Assembly: GCA_035326705.1 (NCBI GenBank)
Contig: DAOLES010000006.1
Location: 1 to 64,000, forward strand
From: Oligoflexia bacterium
GTDB taxonomy: Bacteria > Bdellovibrionota_G > JALEGL01
Length of the DNA stretch: 64,000 nt
Reading direction: 5' to 3'
A program made the translations under genes and the position numbers. The notes under the pieces are model-generated. The model worked only from the letters and a program-made list of their open reading frames with translations. It did not search any database and was not told the origin of the DNA. Below, piece after piece: positions 1 to 8,063 of the stretch. The stretch's first letter is position 1. The number at the start of each line of letters is the position of its first letter.

Positions 1-61
1 TGGATAGAGCACCAGACTACGAATCTGGGGGTCGGGCGTTCGAATCGCTCCGGGTGCACCA
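1..61 (+). tRNA. tRNA-Arg (anticodon ACG), 5' end outside the window
   Basis: The anticodon stem-loop is visible (CCAGA, loop CTACGAA, TCTGG), giving anticodon ACG. It is followed by a T arm with loop TTCGAAT, the 3' acceptor strand CGGGTGC, discriminator A and an encoded CCA at 59-61. The 5' acceptor strand and part of the D arm lie before base 1, so the gene is cut by the window edge. Confidence 0.93.
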
Positions 62-326
62 TTATTTGAAGCTCATCGACCTATCTGCATCTGTTATTAA
101 TTCAATAAATCTCGCTCTATCTTGCGCACTTCGAACACAAGCGTTTGTCTGTTTGTTTTTTAGCTGCTTCGCAGCTATGGCTGTGGATGCTCAATTAAGT
201 AAATCATCAATAGCAGACCCACTAAGACAATAACTTGCCTTAGTAACCAACCAAAAAATTCTTCACTTAAAAATTTTATACTTTTTCACTGGCCAAACCT
301 TTCTTTGTGTATATATTGCAGACATT
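62..326. other. Intergenic spacer with a small perfect hairpin at 161-177
   Basis: I see no gene here. A perfect 7-bp stem with a 3-base loop (TAGCTGC-TTC-GCAGCTA) lies at 161-177. It has no T-run on its 3' side on either strand, so it is not a convincing intrinsic terminator. Confidence 0.4.
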
Positions 327-710
327 ATGATTCAATCAACATTTTGGAGCCGTTTGGCTCTGCATTCATTGGCTATTGTTGTTATTTCTTCAATCATTCC
401 GGGTATTGAGCTTAATGGTATTTTAGCTGCTGTTGCAGCTGGTGCTGTTTTTGGTCTGGTCAACAGTTTTATTAAACCCTTGTTGGTCATCTTAACCCTA
501 CCGCTAACGCTACTTACCTTTGGTATTTTTCTTTTGGTGATCAACGGTTTAAGCTTTTGGCTGGTGGCTGGCTTGGTTAAAGGCTATTACATCAGCAACA
601 TTCTTTCTGCCATTGCCGGTGCTTTTTTAATGAGCTTATTCTCTATACTAATCAATGCCATGTTACAAAAACATGAACCTAAAAACATGCATGTGGGCTA
701 TTTTCGTTAA
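327..710 (+). CDS. Phage-holin-4-like (YvlD-type) four-helix membrane protein
   Basis: This is a 127-residue, very hydrophobic protein with about four membrane segments (roughly residues 8-28, 30-48, 54-84 and 88-112). The Gly/Pro/Asn pattern around NSFIKPLL and LTLPLTLLTFGIF is typical of the Phage_holin_4_2 / YvlD family. That family is common in bacterial chromosomes and has no firmly known role; despite its name it is usually not part of a prophage, and no phage genes surround it here. It ends 14 bp before the convergent LysR gene. The family assignment is from recognition; function is unknown. Confidence 0.8.
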   Translation: MIQSTFWSRLALHSLAIVVISSIIPGIELNGILAAVAAGAVFGLVNSFIKPLLVILTLPLTLLTFGIFLLVINGLSFWLVAGLVKGYYISNILSAIAGAFLMSLFSILINAMLQKHEPKNMHVGYFR

Positions 711-724
711 GTTTGGCTTTTAGC

Positions 725-1543
725 TTACTGCGCAAAAAAACGTTTAAGCAATTGATAAACCACTTGTATATCTTCCCGTTGAAAAATATTTTGTCTGGCT
801 ACAAAAATCAGCGGACGACTGATATTGAGTTTTTTATAATAACTAAAAGAAATGTTGAATGCCTTGCATACGCCTAAGGGAACAATGGCTTTAAAAAGTT
901 TTTTTTGTGCCAAACGAACTATCGCCGCATAAGATTCTAAATAATGGTTGGGAATTAAACCCTGTTTACTAAGCTTTCTTTCAATGGATTGCATGGTTTC
1001 TGATGACTGCTCAATCCCCATTAAAGGCTTATCAAGGGTTGGATTAATCAAAACCATTGGCTCATCAAATAGCTTTTCAACTTGCATATCACCAACTTTA
1101 TTTGCGCCCCCGGCACATAAACCAAACATATATTCACCCGAAATAACTCTATCTAAAACAACTGGGCTTCTGTGCGCGTGCGGCACAAGTTGCAAAGATA
1201 TTTTTTTAGACTCGTTGACTGCTGACAGCAAATCTCCTCCCCAAGCAATTAAAATTGACTCTGAAAACCCCACCTGAATGTTTGTGCTAAGACTATTGGG
1301 CTGTGCATTTAAAATAGATCTAATGCTAAGCAAGTGCGGATAAACTTGATCCAGTAAAAGCCTTCCATCAGCAGTAATGTCAACATTGCGTCCATTTTTT
1401 TGAATGAGTTTTTTGTTGACCTGCCGCTCTAATATCGCAATACGTTTGCTGACTGTTGGCTGACTGACGCGCAAGGCCGTTGCTGCCTTATGCATGGTTT
1501 TGAAATCTGCCAAGGCTTTTAAGGTTTGAACATATTCAATCAT
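725..1543 (-). CDS. LysR-family transcriptional regulator
   Basis: This 272-residue protein has an N-terminal winged helix-turn-helix (residues ~1-60; AATALRVSQPTVSKRIAILE is the recognition helix region) and a C-terminal periplasmic-binding-fold effector domain. It is slightly shorter than the usual ~300 residues. It lies 30 bp downstream of a second LysR gene on the same strand, so the two may be cotranscribed. No target is evident; neighbours suggest either autoregulation or control of the flanking genes. The inducer cannot be predicted. Confidence 0.88.
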   Translation of the reverse strand: MIEYVQTLKALADFKTMHKAATALRVSQPTVSKRIAILERQVNKKLIQKNGRNVDITADGRLLLDQVYPHLLSIRSILNAQPNSLSTNIQVGFSESILIAWGGDLLSAVNESKKISLQLVPHAHRSPVVLDRVISGEYMFGLCAGGANKVGDMQVEKLFDEPMVLINPTLDKPLMGIEQSSETMQSIERKLSKQGLIPNHYLESYAAIVRLAQKKLFKAIVPLGVCKAFNISFSYYKKLNISRPLIFVARQNIFQREDIQVVYQLLKRFFAQ

Positions 1544-1573
1544 TGATTACTATATATTATCATTAATTAAATA

Positions 1574-2482
1574 CTATTCAATATATGAATCAAAGTACCG
1601 CACCATGAATTGATAAAAGACTTGATGCGCTTGACTGCTGTACTGATCTTGATGTTGGTTTAACCATATAAAATCCTTTAGACTTTTTTGAGTAGGGCAA
1701 ATTTTTGTAACATGCAACATGCTTTGACGCCGCTTTTCATACACATAGTTGGGAACTACCCCAATCCCAATCCCATCAGAAACACATTGTAAAACCATCT
1801 CAGATGAGCTGGCAAAAAGTTTAATGTTGAGCTTAGATTTTCTTTTTTTATAATGCTGGTACAACCAACGCTTAAATAAAACATGTTTTGGAAAATAATC
1901 AACAATGGGTAATTCAATCAATGTATTGAGCTGTTCACATTCACTGGCAAAGCTTTTGGGAGTTATTAAAATCAAGTCTTCTGTGTATATTTTTTTAGTT
2001 GCAATTGACTTTACACCCTGGCTAGGAAAGATAGAAAAACATATATCCAAACGATTATCTTCTAACATAGTTTGCAGTTGACTAGGCGCTGCAAAGTGAA
2101 ACTGCAAAACAATGTTTGGGTATAGGTCTTGAAATTTTTTTACAGCTCTACTTAAATGAGTTTTAGCAAAATCTTCATACGCACCAACTTTAACCATTCC
2201 TTTAATATTTACTTCACTTTTGGTTTCATACATTAAACTTAATGCTAATGAGTGCTGATAGTCCTTTAAACTTGCAAAAATATGTTGTGCCTTTTGCGTT
2301 GGATAAATTTTTTGCGACTTTCTTAAAAATAAACCATACCCTATCTGACTTTCCAAAATAGCCATGGCTTGACTTATAGCAGATCTAGATACATTGAGTT
2401 TTTCTGCTGCATCACTAAAGGACTTACTCTCCATCACCACAAAGAAAATATTTAATTTATTCAAATCAATCTTGTTAAGCAT
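1574..2482 (-). CDS. LysR-family transcriptional regulator, divergent from the folate operon
   Basis: This 302-residue protein has the standard LysR layout: an HTH at residues ~18-50 (FSDAAEKLNVSRSAISQAMA) and an effector-binding domain from ~90 on. It is divergently transcribed from the CADD/folB/folKP genes, with 85 bp between the start codons. LysR genes often control the gene they diverge from, so regulation of pABA/folate synthesis is a reasonable inference. A perfect 9-bp inverted repeat covers its own start codon, consistent with autorepression or with an mRNA hairpin. Confidence 0.9.
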   Translation of the reverse strand: MLNKIDLNKLNIFFVVMESKSFSDAAEKLNVSRSAISQAMAILESQIGYGLFLRKSQKIYPTQKAQHIFASLKDYQHSLALSLMYETKSEVNIKGMVKVGAYEDFAKTHLSRAVKKFQDLYPNIVLQFHFAAPSQLQTMLEDNRLDICFSIFPSQGVKSIATKKIYTEDLILITPKSFASECEQLNTLIELPIVDYFPKHVLFKRWLYQHYKKRKSKLNIKLFASSSEMVLQCVSDGIGIGVVPNYVYEKRRQSMLHVTKICPTQKSLKDFIWLNQHQDQYSSQAHQVFYQFMVRYFDSYIE

Positions 2483-2493
2483 AACTTAACAAG
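2471..2493. promoter_or_regulatory. Perfect palindrome over the LysR start codon
   Basis: CTTGTTAAG at 2471-2479 and CTTAACAAG at 2485-2493 are exact inverted repeats separated by 5 bases, and the LysR start codon (2480-2482, minus strand) lies in the spacer. This is visible in the sequence. A LysR operator is the inferred role, and an RNA hairpin hiding the start codon is the alternative. Confidence 0.55.
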
Positions 2494-2567
2494 TTGTTTA
2501 TTATGTTTAGCTTTTCAAATCAAACAACAAACACTAATCTCAACAAAAATTAACGTAAGGAGTAAAA

Positions 2568-3236
2568 ATGTCTTTTTCACAACAACTTAAACAAAGCATT
2601 GCTGGTTATCACTTACTTGAGCACCTCTTTTATCAAAAATGGACTGAAGGCCAGCTTAACCCTGAAACCTTGCAACATTATGCCAAAGAATACTACCAAT
2701 ATGTCAAAGCTTTTCCCCGCTATATCAGTGCCACACACTCTTTATGCGAAGACATCACCAAAAGAAAAGTGTTGCTTGAAAACTTAAATGAAGAAGAAGG
2801 CTCAATGGGCAAAGACCACCCGCAACTCTGGTCCGAATTTGCAACAGGTGTTGGTGCTAGTGAAGAAAGCTTACAGCAGCATACTGGTGGAAAAGCTATC
2901 AACCATGTTATTGATACTTTTTTTAAGTGTGCTCGCAGTTCTTACAGTGAAGGTTTAGCGTCCCTCTATGCCTATGAATATCAAGTACCCGAAGTGGCTA
3001 AAACCAAAATAGACGGTTTAAAAAAGTTTTATGCTATTGATGACGAAAAAAGTTTGGCATTTTTTAAAGTCCATCAAAGTGCGGATGTTATTCACAGAGA
3101 AGCTTGTGAAAATCTGCTTGATCAATTTTCCCCAGCAGAGCAAAACAAAGCTTTGCAAGCGGCAAAAAACTCAGCCAAAGCGCTATGGAACTTTCTAACA
3201 GAAATGAATGATTATGATGAGAAGCTGGCATGCTAA
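2568..3236 (+). CDS. CADD-type diiron p-aminobenzoate synthase (TenA/PqqC-like fold)
   Basis: This 222-residue all-helical protein resembles the chlamydial protein CADD (CT610), a self-sacrificing diiron oxygenase that makes the pABA moiety of folate from its own tyrosine using a lysine. The metal ligand set is visible: the Glu cluster at 75-77, H84, E137 and the H169-xxx-D173-xx-H176 motif. The counterparts of the CADD substrate Tyr27 and Lys152 appear to be Y22 (in FYQKW) and K147. A clear Shine-Dalgarno (AAGGAG) precedes the ATG. The gene overlaps folB by 7 bp and is first in a folB/folK-folP operon, so the context matches the function. It is not PqqC, since no other pqq genes are present. 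Confidence 0.85.
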   Translation: MSFSQQLKQSIAGYHLLEHLFYQKWTEGQLNPETLQHYAKEYYQYVKAFPRYISATHSLCEDITKRKVLLENLNEEEGSMGKDHPQLWSEFATGVGASEESLQQHTGGKAINHVIDTFFKCARSSYSEGLASLYAYEYQVPEVAKTKIDGLKKFYAIDDEKSLAFFKVHQSADVIHREACENLLDQFSPAEQNKALQAAKNSAKALWNFLTEMNDYDEKLAC

Positions 3237-3613
3237 GCCAGTCTTCTTCATGCTTGACCTTGCATGATTTTCATTTTTGGGTGCATCTAGGAGATTCTGA
3301 ACAAGAACGCTTTCATGCCCAAAAAGTGAGTGCAACTGTAAAAATTGCTTTTACCAACAACCCACTGGCAGAACAAACAGACAATCTAGATGATACCGTA
3401 TGCTATTTAAAACTATGTCAGGCATTGCAAGCCGATGTTGATCAAAACCATTACGAACTGATTGAAAAATTATGTCGTAGTTTTTTTAATATTGTTTCAC
3501 AGCATATTCCTAAACATTGTAAAGCTCAAGTAAAGCTCTTAAAACTCACACCTCCCATCAAGAACAGTTATAATAATGGCGTAAGCTATACCTGTGGAGA
3601 TTGGATTGACTAA
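3230..3613 (+). CDS. folB: Dihydroneopterin aldolase (FolB)
   Basis: This 127-residue protein matches the short T-fold dihydroneopterin aldolase/epimerase family, which releases glycolaldehyde from dihydroneopterin to give 6-hydroxymethyl-dihydropterin. Typical features are the N-terminal strand LHDFHFWVHLG, the segment LDDTVCYLKLCQAL, the helix with YELIEKLC (conserved Glu) and the C-terminal K-rich strand before LTPPI. Its ATG overlaps the stop of the CADD-type gene, and its stop overlaps folKP, which suggests translational coupling. Identity is supported by both sequence and operon. Confidence 0.85.
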   Translation: MLSQSSSCLTLHDFHFWVHLGDSEQERFHAQKVSATVKIAFTNNPLAEQTDNLDDTVCYLKLCQALQADVDQNHYELIEKLCRSFFNIVSQHIPKHCKAQVKLLKLTPPIKNSYNNGVSYTCGDWID

Positions 3614-4898
3614 CTGTTATATTGCCATCGGCTCAAACATGGAGCCAAGACAACAGTACTTTAATCAAGCTTTAGGCTTGTTAAAAAAAACCTGCGCTGT
3701 CACTTCTTCCATTAAAATTGCTCCAATTTATCAAACTCCAGCTGTGCTACCTACCAATGCTCCGGACCAGTGGAATCAACCTTATTTAAATACGGTGCTA
3801 AAACTATGCACCAAGCTTTCTGCACAAGAGTTAATTCTTCAAATAAAAAACATTGAAGCCAAACTAGGTAGAGACTTAAACTTAAAATGGGGGCCACGTC
3901 CCATTGATTTAGATATCTTATTTTTTGGGGACTCTATTGTTGAATCAGAACAACTTTCTATCCCTCATCCAAGGCTTCTTGAGCGTGATTTTGTTTTAAA
4001 GCCCTTGCTTGATATTCTTAATCCCAATGACATTCCAGAAAACTATGCTAGAGAAATCAAAAGAAAATCCAAATCTGTTCGTTTACCGGCATGGATGCAT
4101 ATTCTCAACCTCAGTCCTGACTCATTCTCCGATGGACAAGACTTTAATCCTAATCATTGTATTGAACAACTATGTTATATACAAAAGCATACAATTCAAT
4201 ATTTTGACATTGGAGCAGCCTCAACAAGGCCCAATGCCGCTATTGTTTCTCCACAGCAAGAAATAGAACGCATTAAACCCTTCCTTGAATTATGGAACTC
4301 TCACTTTAGTTCACAGCTGTTAAAACCAAGATTAAGCTTAGATACAATGCACGCCAAAGTTGTGCATCATGTTTTTGAACAGACAAGCTTGCATACCATT
4401 AATGATGTCAGTGGACTTAAAGACCCTGAAATGCCTAACCTACTCCAACAAAATAACTGTGACTATATCTTGATGCATAGTCTAAATGCACCCGTTGACC
4501 CAAACAATGTAATAGCAGAGGATATCTGCCCTGTTGTATTTTTAAAACAATGGCTTGATCAAAAACTAACATTATTGGATCAACATAACATTGATATTTT
4601 AAGAGTCATTTTTGATCCAGGTATAGGTTTTGGTAAAACTGCCAATCAATCTTTAAAAATCTTACAAAACCTGGATCAGTTTAATGATATCCCTTGTCGT
4701 CTTCTCATTGGCCACTCTAGAAAATCTTTTATGAAGTTATTCTCTGCGGCGGATGCCTTTGAAAGAGATTATGAAAGTGTAGGGATTTCTGTAGCACTTT
4801 CTCAACATCCGGTTGATATTTTTAGAGTTCACCAAGCCCCAAAACACCAAAGAGCATGGCTAGCTTCTCAACACACTAAAATACAACATATAACTTAG
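3594..4898 (+). CDS. folKP: Bifunctional HPPK-dihydropteroate synthase (FolK-FolP fusion)
   Basis: Residues ~6-150 are HPPK (YIAIGSNMEPR; GPRPIDLDILFF; HPRLLERDFVLKPL), which pyrophosphorylates 6-hydroxymethyl-dihydropterin. Residues ~160-430 are dihydropteroate synthase (ILNLSPDSFSDG; IGAASTRP; IFDPGIGFGKT; LIGHSRKSF), which joins it to pABA. A FolK-FolP fusion also occurs in chlamydiae. The start is uncertain: GTG at 3594 gives the longest frame, but TTG at 3606 sits a few bases after GGAGA and overlaps the folB stop. With the upstream CADD-type gene, this operon would make dihydropteroate with no adjacent pabA/B/C. Confidence 0.93.
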   Translation: MEIGLTNCYIAIGSNMEPRQQYFNQALGLLKKTCAVTSSIKIAPIYQTPAVLPTNAPDQWNQPYLNTVLKLCTKLSAQELILQIKNIEAKLGRDLNLKWGPRPIDLDILFFGDSIVESEQLSIPHPRLLERDFVLKPLLDILNPNDIPENYAREIKRKSKSVRLPAWMHILNLSPDSFSDGQDFNPNHCIEQLCYIQKHTIQYFDIGAASTRPNAAIVSPQQEIERIKPFLELWNSHFSSQLLKPRLSLDTMHAKVVHHVFEQTSLHTINDVSGLKDPEMPNLLQQNNCDYILMHSLNAPVDPNNVIAEDICPVVFLKQWLDQKLTLLDQHNIDILRVIFDPGIGFGKTANQSLKILQNLDQFNDIPCRLLIGHSRKSFMKLFSAADAFERDYESVGISVALSQHPVDIFRVHQAPKHQRAWLASQHTKIQHIT

Positions 4899-5002
4899 AG
4901 TAAAGCGAAGGGACAAGGGGTTTACTAAATATTGCTCCCCGTAGAACAAGCCTATAAAATTATGAACAAGCGCTTGCTTTTAATTTAACTTTTATATAGT
5001 TA

Positions 5003-5458
5003 GTGCATGTGGTTGAGCATGGACATAAAAAAAATAAAAAACTGAACATTGACCTTATTGGCATGTGTTGCTCAAGTTTGTGCGCAATTCATTGCTTGCT
5101 AACCCCCATTTTGTTGGTTTCATTACCCTCACTTGGACATTATTTTGAAAACCAATGGGTCCACATTGGTTTTTTTGTGGCTATGACGGCCTTAGCACTT
5201 TGGACAATTATAAGACATTACAAAATGCATCAATCCAAGTTCATTTTTTCTCTGCTTGTTTTGGGAATAGCTGTAACAGCTTTAGGCTTTTTTCCACCAG
5301 AAAGCTTTTCTCCTACACATCATCACCATCACAGCCATCCCCACAATCATATTTGGGAAGAAGTTTGTTTTATTATTGGCGGGCTAATGCTCTTTGTTGG
5401 TCACATCATGACCATTAGAAAATACAAATGTTGGGAAGGCCATTGCCATCAACATTAA
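5003..5458 (+). CDS. MerC-family small membrane protein with a histidine-rich loop
   Basis: This 151-residue protein has about four membrane helices. The MerC signature lies near the N-terminus: IDLIGMCCSSLCAIHCLLTP, with vicinal cysteines and a Cys-His pair. A His-rich stretch (HHHHHSHPHNH, about residues 103-113) precedes the last helix, and the C-terminus is also Cys/His-rich. MerC proteins move mercuric ion, but chromosomal relatives without mer genes probably handle other soft or transition metals. No merR/merA is nearby, and the feoAB ferrous-iron operon is convergent 35 bp away. The start is GTG (5003 or 5009), with no obvious Shine-Dalgarno. Confidence 0.75.
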   Translation: MHVVEHGHKKNKKLNIDLIGMCCSSLCAIHCLLTPILLVSLPSLGHYFENQWVHIGFFVAMTALALWTIIRHYKMHQSKFIFSLLVLGIAVTALGFFPPESFSPTHHHHHSHPHNHIWEEVCFIIGGLMLFVGHIMTIRKYKCWEGHCHQH

Positions 5459-5492
5459 TCATTGTCTTTACTATCAATCTTTAATCAAAGCT

Positions 5493-7316
5493 TTAGCTTA
5501 AGAGCGCATATACAATGCATGCCATAATGTAGGCCAAAACCCCATAGCCAACAAAAACAGCCCACGCTTGCCATTTATTTTTTAACTCTTTGGCCAATAC
5601 TGCAACCGTAGAAACACATTGTAAAGCCACCGCATAAAACACCAACAGAGCAATACCAGAGGCTAAAGAAAACCCGCTGTTTTGAATTTTATCACTTAAG
5701 CTTAATAAGTTTTCATCAGCAGACTCAATCCCAAAAATGGTTCCTAAGGTACCTACAAAGACTTCTCTAGCTAAAAATGAAACCAAAATAGCCACACCAT
5801 ATTTCCAATCAATTCCCAGAGGCTTAAAAACCGGTTCAAAAAAATGTCCTAAACTAGCCAAATAGGACTGCTCTAAGGATTCACCGTGATTAGGAAAATA
5901 ACCTAAAGCCCAAACGATAACGGTTACCACAAAAATCATTGGCCCTGCCCCTGTTAAAAAAGACCACGCCGCTCTAAATGACTTTTGCAAAAGTGGTTTA
6001 AGGCCTGGAACTCGATATGGAGGCAATTCTAAAATAAAAGGATAGTCATCTGTACCTTTATTAGAAGAAAACTTATCAATTAATATGCCAATGAGCAAAG
6101 CCATCATGATACCAAAAGCATACAAAGCAAAAAACATGAGACCTCTTAAACCAAAAAAACCTGCCACTACTGCATTGGCTGGAATCAAGGTAACAATAAG
6201 TAAGCTATATACTGGCAAGCGCGCTGAACAGGCTGTTAAAGGCACAGTTAACATGGTGATCCATCTGCGTTTAGGAGAGTCTATGGTACGGGCCGCTAAA
6301 ATAGCTGGAATAGCACAGGCATGACCGGTCAATAAAGGCACAAAACTTTTACCTGAGAAGCCAAAAAAGCTTAGAATTCTATGACAAATAATCGCTGACC
6401 GTGCTAAGTAACCACTATCTTCTAAAATCCCAATAATAAAAGTCAAAACAAAAATTTGTGGCACAAAAATAACAAAAGCACCCACACCCTCAATCAATGC
6501 TTCAATAATGAAATCTCTAATAAATCCCGGTCCTACCCAAGCCATGGTCAACGCTCCTAGGTAGGCAAAAACACTTTCTACACCTTCCATAAGTGGCTCT
6601 GCCCAAGTAAAAATAGATTGAAACACAATCACCATGACCAAAGCAAACAACACACCACCCAACCATGGGGATAGAAATACTCGGTCAAAACGATTCTGTT
6701 TGGCAATAAGAATGTCTGACTTGGGGGCAAACTTCTCATTTAATTCTTCTAATAGCTCTTGTTTGCTTTTATTGAAACTTGGCAAAGGCATATCTTTAAA
6801 ACCCACTCTGCTGATCTCATCATAAAGTTCAGAAAAGCCCTGTTTAGATTTTGCTGACATCCCTACAACCGGAACATTCAACATCTTTTCTATGCCATTG
6901 AGGTTAACTTTGAGATGATTTTTATCCAGTTCGTCCATCATGTTCAAAGCCAAAATCATGGGTACACTATGTTTTAAACATTCCTGCCTTATATCCAACG
7001 CAAGAGACATACTCATATCAAAGCGGGTAGCATCCACAACACAAACAACAGCGGCAACACTGTCCTTTTCAAACTCTAAAGCATTGTTAAAAGACTTAAT
7101 CGCTATATCTTCATCAATAGAAATACTATCCAAAGAGTAAATCCCAGGATAATCCACCAAATCAAATTCTTTGTATTGAGCTTGTTTAATTTCAACCGTT
7201 ACACCAGGAAAGTTAGATACTTTTTGCCTAACACCCGTTAATTTGGAAAATAATAACGATTTTCCAGAATTAGGCTTACCCACCAAAAGTATTTTTTTTT
7301 GTTTTTTTTCTGACAT
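5493..7316 (-). CDS. feoB: Ferrous iron transporter FeoB
   Basis: This 607-residue inner-membrane Fe(II) transporter has an N-terminal G domain: P-loop GKPNSGKS at residues 13-20, G3 DYPG at 55-58, and a G4 NMMD segment. A helical spacer follows, then a polytopic channel domain with the conserved Gate segments (HACAIPAILAAR; CSARLPVY; SFLAREVFVGTLGT). It is shorter than the ~770 residues of E. coli FeoB but in the range of compact family members. It lies 10 bp downstream of feoA on the same strand. A Fur-like box precedes feoA, so iron repression is expected. Confidence 0.96.
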   Translation of the reverse strand: MSEKKQKKILLVGKPNSGKSLLFSKLTGVRQKVSNFPGVTVEIKQAQYKEFDLVDYPGIYSLDSISIDEDIAIKSFNNALEFEKDSVAAVVCVVDATRFDMSMSLALDIRQECLKHSVPMILALNMMDELDKNHLKVNLNGIEKMLNVPVVGMSAKSKQGFSELYDEISRVGFKDMPLPSFNKSKQELLEELNEKFAPKSDILIAKQNRFDRVFLSPWLGGVLFALVMVIVFQSIFTWAEPLMEGVESVFAYLGALTMAWVGPGFIRDFIIEALIEGVGAFVIFVPQIFVLTFIIGILEDSGYLARSAIICHRILSFFGFSGKSFVPLLTGHACAIPAILAARTIDSPKRRWITMLTVPLTACSARLPVYSLLIVTLIPANAVVAGFFGLRGLMFFALYAFGIMMALLIGILIDKFSSNKGTDDYPFILELPPYRVPGLKPLLQKSFRAAWSFLTGAGPMIFVVTVIVWALGYFPNHGESLEQSYLASLGHFFEPVFKPLGIDWKYGVAILVSFLAREVFVGTLGTIFGIESADENLLSLSDKIQNSGFSLASGIALLVFYAVALQCVSTVAVLAKELKNKWQAWAVFVGYGVLAYIMACIVYALLS

Positions 7317-7326
7317 ATTCTGACTT

Positions 7327-7569
7327 TTAACTCTCTACTAACAGTTCAACTTCTACCCATTGTGCCACTTCTCTAGATAAAGAAAACACACAACTGCCAA
7401 CATGAACAACCACAGGCCCACCAAAAGGTAAACTGTGAAGAACAGAAATTATTTTATTTTCTACAATCCCCAAGTTTTTTAAACGATCAATAATCTTAGT
7501 GTTGTAGTCTTGGTTAAACGCTGCTACCTTAACCCGCATATTTTTGTTTGAGACTTCTGATAATTTCAC
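7327..7569 (-). CDS. feoA: FeoA, SH3-like accessory protein for ferrous iron uptake
   Basis: This 80-residue small beta-barrel protein has the FeoA pattern: an N-terminal LSEV segment, a central LKNLGIVENKIISVLHSLPFGGPVVVHVG and a C-terminal LSREVAQWVEVE. It is predicted to bind FeoB and support Fe(II) transport. It is the first gene of feoAB, and its upstream region carries a Fur-box-like dyad. Confidence 0.93.
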   Translation of the reverse strand: MKLSEVSNKNMRVKVAAFNQDYNTKIIDRLKNLGIVENKIISVLHSLPFGGPVVVHVGSCVFSLSREVAQWVEVELLVES

Positions 7570-7590
7570 CCTATGCCCATACCTTTTTGG

Positions 7591-7611
7591 ATATTGATAA
7601 TCAATATCAAT
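7591..7611 (-). promoter_or_regulatory. Fur-box-like operator upstream of feoAB
   Basis: The segment contains the exact palindrome ATATTGAT-A-ATCAATAT at 7591-7607, overlapped by a second half-site ending TATCAAT. It resembles the overlapping 7-1-7 Fur architecture (TGATAAT-N-ATTATCA) with a few mismatches. It ends 22 bp before the feoA start, where a repressor would block transcription. The Fur assignment is inferred from pattern and context. Confidence 0.65.
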
Positions 7612-7825
7612 GTGAAAAAAAATGAAAAAAGATATTACTTAGAGTGAAAAATAGTAAGGCATAGCCATGCTATTTGACTTACTCCAAGTTAGTTTGCGGC
7701 AGCAAAATGTTATTTACATAGCGCTCCCAGTCATAGATTTTATGAAAAAAACAAAAAAATCCTCGCAATATTAAGATAAAGTCGGTAATAAGCTCAGTCT
7801 ACCAAGGTTTCTTAACCTACTCTGT

Positions 7826-7913
7826 GCCGGGGTGGTGGAACTGGTAGACACACAGGACTTAAAATCCTGCGGCTTTTTAAGCTGTGCCGGTTCGATTCCG
7901 GCCCCCGGTACCA
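7826..7913 (+). tRNA. tRNA-Leu (anticodon TAA)
   Basis: The cloverleaf is complete. Acceptor GCCGGGG pairs with CCCCGGT (one G-U pair). The D arm contains GGTAGACAC, and the anticodon stem CAGGA/TCCTG encloses loop CTTAAAA, giving UAA. A long class-II variable arm (GCGGCTTTTTAAGCTGT) is followed by T loop TTCGATT. CCA is encoded at 7911-7913. Confidence 0.97.
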
Positions 7914-8033
7914 TCTCATTTCACTTTTCATATCACAGATCTTAAATTCAATCGCCGCCGTAAGAAAATCGATCGTTTACTAGATTTACGCATCGTTATA
8001 TATTGATTTAAATGTATTTATTCACATTGTATG

Positions 8034-8050
8034 CTGGCATTTATATTGCT
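8034..8050 (+). promoter_or_regulatory. Sigma-54-like -24/-12 promoter in front of the Tad genes
   Basis: CTGGCAT-N5-TTGCT has the invariant GG and GC separated by 10 bases, as in the sigma-54 consensus TGGCAC-N5-TTGC. The predicted transcription start would be about base 8061, only ~3 bases before the cpaC ATG. The transcript would then be nearly leaderless, which weakens the call. Confidence 0.45.
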
Positions 8051-8063
8051 TTAAGCTTAAAGC

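Noticed and set aside
161..177. Terminator for the tRNA-Arg gene
   Set aside because: The hairpin is perfect but has no T-run on its 3' side and lies 100 bp from the tRNA.
327..710. Holin-like protein as evidence of a prophage
   Set aside because: The Phage_holin_4_2 family is mostly chromosomal, and no phage structural, lysis or integration genes are nearby.
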